64,000 bases of DNA from NCBI RefSeq assembly GCF_036226925.1, contig NZ_CP109031.1:8370001-8434000 (forward strand), given 5' to 3'. Below are positions 59,921 through 64,000 of the stretch, piece by piece (positions within the stretch are counted from its first letter, which is position 1; the number at the start of each line of letters is the position of its first letter). The stretch is from Streptomyces sp. NBC_00659. Lineage in GTDB: Bacteria; Actinomycetota; Actinomycetes; Streptomycetales; Streptomycetaceae. Made by a program: the position numbers and the translations under genes. The notes under the pieces are model-generated. The model did no database searches, was not told the origin of the DNA, and was given only the letters and a program-made list of their open reading frames with translations.

Positions 59921-60418
59921 ATGACCGATACCGTGTTGGTCACCTACGGAACGACGAACGGATCAACGGCGCAGATCGCCGAAGCCGTCGCCGACATCCT
60001 GCGCAAGGACGGACTGACCGTCGAGTCGCGGCCGGCCCGGTCCGTGACAGGCGTGGCGCCGTACGGCGCCGTGGTGGTCGGCGGCGCGCTCTACGCGGGC
60101 CGCTGGCACAAGGACGCACGCCGGTTCGTCCGCCGGCACCGCGTCGAACTCGCGGAGCGTCCGGTGTGGTTCTTCAGCAGCGGACCGCTCGACGCCTCCG
60201 CCGCCGAGCGGGACATCCCGCCCGTCCGCGGCGTGCAGCGCACCATGGTCCGACTGGACGTCCGGGAACACGTCACCTTCGGAGGGCGCCTGGAGGAAGG
60301 CGCCAAGGGACGGATGGCGGGGATGATCCTCCGCTCCGGGAAGGGCGGCGACTTCCGGGACTTCGGCGCGATCGAGGCCTGGGCGCACCGCATCGCCGAG
60401 GCACTGGCGCACACATAG
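59921..60418 (+). CDS. Flavodoxin-domain protein (HemG-like)
   Basis: 165 aa. The FMN phosphate loop is VTYGTTNGSTAQIAEAVAD (T/S-x-T-G-x-T type), followed by VVVGGALYAGRWHKDARRFVRRHR, as in protoporphyrinogen IX dehydrogenase/flavodoxin-like proteins. VWFFSSGPLD is also conserved. It may carry electrons, for example to PflA, or act in haem synthesis without oxygen (both inferred). GAGGAGG before ATG; probably co-transcribed with the shortened CBS-BON gene. Confidence 0.87.
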   Translation: MTDTVLVTYGTTNGSTAQIAEAVADILRKDGLTVESRPARSVTGVAPYGAVVVGGALYAGRWHKDARRFVRRHRVELAERPVWFFSSGPLDASAAERDIPPVRGVQRTMVRLDVREHVTFGGRLEEGAKGRMAGMILRSGKGGDFRDFGAIEAWAHRIAEALAHT

Positions 60419-60452
60419 GGGAGGGGAGGGGAGGAGTGGTTCCGGCCCTTTC

Positions 60453-60498
60453 AGGCCGGCCCGGGTGCCCGGCGCGGGCCGGGCACCCGGGCCGGCCT
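60453..60498 (+). terminator. 20-bp-stem hairpin terminator
   Basis: Perfect 20-bp arms (60453-60472, 60479-60498) with a CGCGGG loop, 35 bp after the flavodoxin stop. The remaining gap to 60622 holds nothing I can support. Confidence 0.9.
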
Positions 60499-60622
60499 CA
60501 TGGCGTCGTCCGGGCCGGCACCACGCAACGGGGCAGGCGGCCTTGTGGGAGTGCTTGGGCCGGAGTGAGGAGAACGACGTCTTCTCCTGCTGAGCACCGA
60601 GGCAGCTGAGGATCTACGGCAA

Positions 60623-60656
60623 GGACCGTTCGTCGAGCGATGGGGCCGGACGGCCC
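60623..60656. promoter_or_regulatory. DevR-like box pair upstream of the ADH fragment and PNPOx gene
   Basis: GGGCCGGACGGCCC at 60643-60656 is perfect; GGACCGTTCGTCGA at 60623-60636 is a weaker copy exactly 20 bp upstream. Confidence 0.75.
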
Positions 60657-60687
60657 AAGCGGATCGGAAGAAGACGGGACAAGCTGG

Positions 60688-60795
60688 ATGTATGGGGCAG
60701 GCGCCCGCGAGGAGCCCGAACAGCTGATCGCCGATCTCACCGACGGTCTCGGTGCGGACGAGGACGGACCAGCGCGGTACCGCTCTGTCCGGTGA
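60688..60795 (+). pseudogene. Alcohol dehydrogenase fragment as short ORF ahead of the PNPOx gene
   Basis: A 35-codon ORF whose residues 8-25 (EEPEQLIADLTDGLGADE) match EEAEQLVSDLTDGLGADV of the alcohol dehydrogenase at 51015. The 52 bases 60709-60760 match 51672-51723 at 44 positions by my count. Only this internal piece remains, and the rest of the gene is gone. It ends 15 bp before the PNPOx start. The same gene order (ADH then PNPOx) exists intact at 51015-52880, suggesting duplication followed by decay. Confidence 0.85.
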
Positions 60796-60810
60796 GAGAC
60801 GAGAAGGCAC

Positions 60811-61251
60811 ATGTACGCCAACGACGGATTCCGCGAACTCGACCGGCAGGAGTGCCTGGCCCTGCTGGCCACCGTGCCCGTGGGGCGCATCGTGTACACG
60901 CGGCAGGCGTTGCCCGCCGTCCTGCCGGTCAGCTTCTGCCTGGACCGTGACGGCGCGATGGTGGTGAACACCTCGGCCTCTTCGGAACTGGCGGGCGCGA
61001 TCGACGGAGCCGTGGTGGCCCTCGAGGCCGACGACCTCGACGCTGCCGCACATTCCGGCTGGAGCGTCGTGGCCATGGGGTTGGCCACCCTCGTGACCGA
61101 TCCCGTCGAGCACGCACGACTTCTGAGGACCGGGCCGCTTTCCTGGGCGCCGGCGCCGCAGGAGGTCTTCGTGCGCATCGCCCAAGGGCTGGTCACCGGA
61201 CGTGAACTCGTGGGCGGACACACCGTGTACGGCGTGCGTCCCCCTTCCTGA
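60811..61251 (+). CDS. Pyridoxamine-5'-phosphate-oxidase-family protein
   Basis: 146 aa, close paralogue of the 53038 product: [85 protein letters not shown] split-barrel flavin-type fold with no further domain. GAGAAGG precedes ATG. Located under the 60643 box behind an ADH remnant. Confidence 0.88.
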   Translation: MYANDGFRELDRQECLALLATVPVGRIVYTRQALPAVLPVSFCLDRDGAMVVNTSASSELAGAIDGAVVALEADDLDAAAHSGWSVVAMGLATLVTDPVEHARLLRTGPLSWAPAPQEVFVRIAQGLVTGRELVGGHTVYGVRPPS

Positions 61252-61298
61252 ACGTCCGTCGCCACCTTCGCCAGGACCTCGTCACCCTGTCCCGTCCC

Positions 61299-61335
61299 CG
61301 ACCGAACGGCCCCTGGAACAGGGGCCGTTCGGCGT
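61299..61335. promoter_or_regulatory. DevR-like box pair upstream of the fourth USP gene
   Basis: CGACCGAACGGCCC (61299-61312) and GGGCCGTTCGGCGT (61322-61335) are 23 bp apart. Together they form a 13-bp-arm inverted repeat (61302-61332) that could also terminate the upstream gene. Confidence 0.65.
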
Positions 61336-61460
61336 CCCTTCGGACCTCCCGGCTTCTGCCCGGGGTGATGGCCCACGAGGAGCATCGTCGGAGGAGGTCG
61401 GCGCGTCGCACGAGCGTCGCCTCCGCCGAACGGTCACTCATCGAAGGGACGGGTACGGTC

Positions 61461-62303
61461 ATGACCTCACATCACATAGTCGTCGGGGTGGACGGCTCTC
61501 TGATTTCCGTACGGGCGCTGGACTGGGCCGCGGCCGAGGCCGTACGGCACGGCACAGGCCTGCGCGTGCTGTACGCGGTTCCCGACCGGGACGAGGCCGC
61601 ACCGGTGCTGGGCAACGCCGTGTCACGCACACGTGCGCGGCATCCGGAACTGCCGGTGGAGGCCATTGCGACGGAGGAAAGCGCGGCACATGCGTTGGCC
61701 CGCGAGAGCGCGGACGCGGTCCTGACCGTCGTGGGCACACGTGGCTTGGGCGCGTTGACCGGCCCGGCGTTCGGTTCGGTGAGCCTGAGGCTGGCCGCGC
61801 TCGCTCAAGGACCGCTCCTGGTCGTCCGCGGGGACCACCCGTGCGACGACGGGCAGGACGTCGTCCTCGGACTGGCGGACGACACGGACGTGCCGGCGGC
61901 GGAATACGCCTTCCAGGAGGCCGAGCGGCGCGGTGCGAGGCTCCGTGTCCTGCATTCCTGGAGCCATCGGCACATCACCCCCGAACTTCCCTCCCTCATA
62001 CCGACGTGCGGTCCGGGCCAGGAACACAAGGTCAGGGAGGCCCGGGAGGCCGGGGCAGAGGAGGCCGTACCCCGCTACGCCCTCACCCAACTGCGGGACC
62101 GGCACCCCGGAGTCATCGTGGAGACCCGGACGGTCCGCGCCGCTCCCGCGGACGAACTGCTGACAGCGACCCGGAAGGCTGCCGTGGTCGTCATCGGCGC
62201 CCACCGCCGTACCGGTGTGCTCGGCCCGCGCCTGGGGCCGGTCGCCCACACGCTCTTGCGCCGGGCGCACTGCCCGGTGGTCGTCGTGCCCCAGGTCGGT
62301 TGA
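61461..62303 (+). CDS. Universal stress protein, tandem UspA domains
   Basis: 280 aa, the most divergent USP here. Domain 1: HIVVGVDGSLISVRALDWAAAEA and loop VGTRGLGALTGPAFGSVS. Domain 2: DVVLGLADDTDVPAAEYAFQEA and IGAHRRTGVLGPRLGPV. GAAGGGA before ATG 61461. Convergent with the oleate hydratase gene; the 116-bp gap between them holds no recognisable element. Confidence 0.9.
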   Translation: MTSHHIVVGVDGSLISVRALDWAAAEAVRHGTGLRVLYAVPDRDEAAPVLGNAVSRTRARHPELPVEAIATEESAAHALARESADAVLTVVGTRGLGALTGPAFGSVSLRLAALAQGPLLVVRGDHPCDDGQDVVLGLADDTDVPAAEYAFQEAERRGARLRVLHSWSHRHITPELPSLIPTCGPGQEHKVREAREAGAEEAVPRYALTQLRDRHPGVIVETRTVRAAPADELLTATRKAAVVVIGAHRRTGVLGPRLGPVAHTLLRRAHCPVVVVPQVG

Positions 62304-62419
62304 GCGGGCGGACGGCCGGAAGCGCGTGCCGGGTGAAGACGATCCCCCCAGGACACGCGCCTTCGCACAGGTGCCGACGGTCCCCGGCGTGGACCGAACA
62401 GCCCTCGCACCTCGGTGAC

Positions 62420-63991
62420 CTATCGACGGTGCATGGTCTCCAGAGCCGCCGCCAGTACGTGCGGGTCGTGGTGGCCCTTGTAGACCTGCGGCGGATGCTT
62501 GTCCAGCTTCAGGAGCTGCGCCACCGCCGTCCAGGCGGTGCGTACGGAGTACTCGACGGTGAAGACGACATCGTCGGGCACCTCGGCGAACTGCCCGATG
62601 AAGGCGAGGTTGACCGCTCCCTTCGGGACCACTCGGGGCCGGTCGTCGCGGCGACGGGCCAGGAACTGGCTGGTGATGTACGGCATCACACAGGGCACGA
62701 CGGTGGAGGTCTCCAGGATCCGCGCCGCCGTCCGCTCGTCGAACGGAAGGTGGTGCAGGACCTCTTCGAGGATCTCGCGGCCCGTGCACATGGTCATCGG
62801 CTTGGGCGTGTTGTTGCCGGCGCGGCCGGGGAACAGGCCGTAGCCCCACCAGACGCCGACGTCCTCCGGCTGGTCGCGGTAGACGGGCTGGCGGTTGGCG
62901 ACGATGGTGAGCAGCCAGTTGGACTCGGTGAAGGTCATCAGACCGCCTCGGCCGGCCGGACGCCCGCTGAACTCCTCGAGCGCCTTCAGGAAGGCGGGGT
63001 CTTTGGTGGTGACCGTGAACGACTCCCAGCGGGACTCCTTCACGTGTTTGTCGAAGGCGTCGGGGTTGCCGAAGTCGTCGCGGCCACGGGCCAGCCGGTG
63101 CCACAGGAGCCAGGCGTCCGAGCGATGCGGAGCCGGCGGAGGTGCGGAGGTGTGCGATCCGAGACTGGAGGCGTCGGTCATGGATCCGTTGGTGACGAGG
63201 ACCAGGTCCTCGGGTGCGACGGTGACCTCTTCGTCGAAGCCGCCTCGGTTCAGGTGGATCGTCTCGACCGTGCCGCTCCCGATGCCCGGGGTGAAGCCGA
63301 GGTCGGTGACGTGGCAGCCGGTGTGCACGGTGACGCCGCGCTCCTGGAGCCAGGCGGTCAGGGGCCGGACGACGGAGTCGTACTGGTTGTAGCGGGTCCG
63401 GTGGATGCCCGACATGGACGCGAACTCGGAGAACAGGTGGACGAAGCGCCTCAGATAGCGGCGGAACTCGATCGCGCTGTGCCAGGGCTGGAAGGCGAAC
63501 GTGGTGCACCACATGAACCAGAAGGTGGTGGTGAAGAAGTGCTCGCCGAAGCAGTCGGTGATCCGCTTGCCGTCCAGGTGCGCTTCGGGGGTGGCCAGGC
63601 AGCGGACCAGCTCCAGCCGGTCACGTTCGGAGAAGCCCATCGAGGTCGTGTCGACGATCTTGCCGTCCCCGTCGACGAGCCGGGCGATGTCGTCCCAGGC
63701 GAAGTCCTCATGTCCGGCCAGGATCTCCTCGGTCACCGAGACGGCGGGGTCGTCGAGGCTGGGAATGCCGGACAGCAGGTCGTAGGTGCAGCGGAACTCG
63801 GCTTCGAACATGCGCCCGCCGCGCATGGTGTAGCCGGCGTCCGGCGTGCCGCCCGCGTCCAGGCTGCCGCCGAGGGTCCGTTGTTCCTCGAAGAGGTGAA
63901 TGTCGGAACCGTCGAAGCCGCCATCTCTGATCAGGAACGTCGCCGCGGCCAGGGCCGCGATCCCGCTGCCCACCAGATATGCCTTCGCCAT
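62420..63991 (-). CDS. ohyA: Oleate hydratase (MCRA family)
   Basis: 523 aa FAD protein hydrating the 9,10 double bond of oleate to 10-hydroxystearate. Seen: VGSGIAALAAATFLIRDGG (FAD motif), GGSLDAGG, YTMRGGRMFEAEFRCTYDLL (substrate/FAD region) and WYG-equivalent GVWWGYGLFPG, with LAFIGQFAEVPDDVVFTVEYSVRTAW near the end, all typical of the family. Only 9 bp of upstream sequence are visible, so ATG 63991 is provisional and GTG 63994 is possible. The enzyme alters membrane fatty acids under stress. It has the opposite orientation to the USP cluster. Confidence 0.93.
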   Translation of the reverse strand: MAKAYLVGSGIAALAAATFLIRDGGFDGSDIHLFEEQRTLGGSLDAGGTPDAGYTMRGGRMFEAEFRCTYDLLSGIPSLDDPAVSVTEEILAGHEDFAWDDIARLVDGDGKIVDTTSMGFSERDRLELVRCLATPEAHLDGKRITDCFGEHFFTTTFWFMWCTTFAFQPWHSAIEFRRYLRRFVHLFSEFASMSGIHRTRYNQYDSVVRPLTAWLQERGVTVHTGCHVTDLGFTPGIGSGTVETIHLNRGGFDEEVTVAPEDLVLVTNGSMTDASSLGSHTSAPPPAPHRSDAWLLWHRLARGRDDFGNPDAFDKHVKESRWESFTVTTKDPAFLKALEEFSGRPAGRGGLMTFTESNWLLTIVANRQPVYRDQPEDVGVWWGYGLFPGRAGNNTPKPMTMCTGREILEEVLHHLPFDERTAARILETSTVVPCVMPYITSQFLARRRDDRPRVVPKGAVNLAFIGQFAEVPDDVVFTVEYSVRTAWTAVAQLLKLDKHPPQVYKGHHDPHVLAAALETMHRR

Positions 63992-64000
63992 CACACAACT

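Noticed and set aside
1..64000. tRNA, rRNA, CRISPR arrays, insertion sequences, prophage or att sites
   Set aside because: None recognised by reading both strands. The tandem repeats found have no spacer structure, and no transposase or integrase motif occurs in any frame.

Overview
This is a high-GC window with strong third-position GC bias, twin-arginine lipoproteins, a mycothiol-type maleylpyruvate isomerase family protein, an actinobacterial iron box and ECF41/ROK/LacI/TetR regulators. It reads as a Streptomyces chromosome, probably a chromosome arm because most loci are catabolic or accessory. I saw no rRNA, tRNA, CRISPR array, transposase or phage gene.

Bases 1-31,000 hold ordinary accessory metabolism. 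A rhamnose locus comes first (ABC permease end, RhaS-type binding protein, rhamnose mutarotase RhaM, a secreted BNR beta-propeller protein, a LacI regulator). It is followed by an S33 peptidase, an enoyl-CoA hydratase behind a perfect palindrome, an ECF41/SigJ-type sigma factor, a DECR-like SDR, a Cys-cluster plus pentapeptide-repeat protein, and a CYP102-like P450 without reductase, divergent from a TetR gene. Next are a DUF2470 gene under an iron box, a Tat lactonase, a FUSC membrane protein, an FBP zinc-finger gene behind a long palindrome, and an APH-like kinase. A beta-glucoside uptake operon (binding protein, two permeases, GH1) is divergent from a ROK regulator. Several SDRs, an alpha/beta hydrolase and a PHP-domain protein complete the half.

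Bases 31,000-42,000 carry cydAB (high-affinity bd oxidase), a CPA antiporter translationally coupled to a DUF2254 protein, a GMC oxidoreductase, a cyclase-family hydrolase and a GH15 enzyme.

Bases 42,000-62,300 form the most unusual part, an apparent low-oxygen survival and fermentation island. It holds a GNAT/ADP-forming acyl-CoA synthetase fusion, pyruvate phosphate dikinase, pyruvate formate-lyase and its activase, a zinc alcohol dehydrogenase, four complete tandem-domain universal stress proteins (USPs), CBS-BON and cNMP-binding proteins, three pyridoxamine-oxidase-fold proteins (one fused to an XRE HTH), a DoxX protein and a flavodoxin. Almost every transcription unit is preceded by a palindrome of form GGGCCGNNCGGCCC, usually with a second copy 20-23 bp away. 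The architecture matches the DosR/DevR (OsdR) box of hypoxia regulons, but no devR/devS gene lies in the window. Two USP 5' fragments and one alcohol dehydrogenase fragment sit as short ORFs directly in front of intact genes, and two of them end at overlapping stop/start codons. They may be relics of promoter capture that now act as leader cistrons. One CBS-BON gene has lost most of its CBS region in frame. The window ends in an oleate hydratase.

Working model (inference): under oxygen limitation a DevR-type regulator switches on PFL (acetyl-CoA plus formate), ADP-forming acetate production, PEP/pyruvate interconversion, alcohol formation and USP/CBS nucleotide sensors, beside a bd oxidase.
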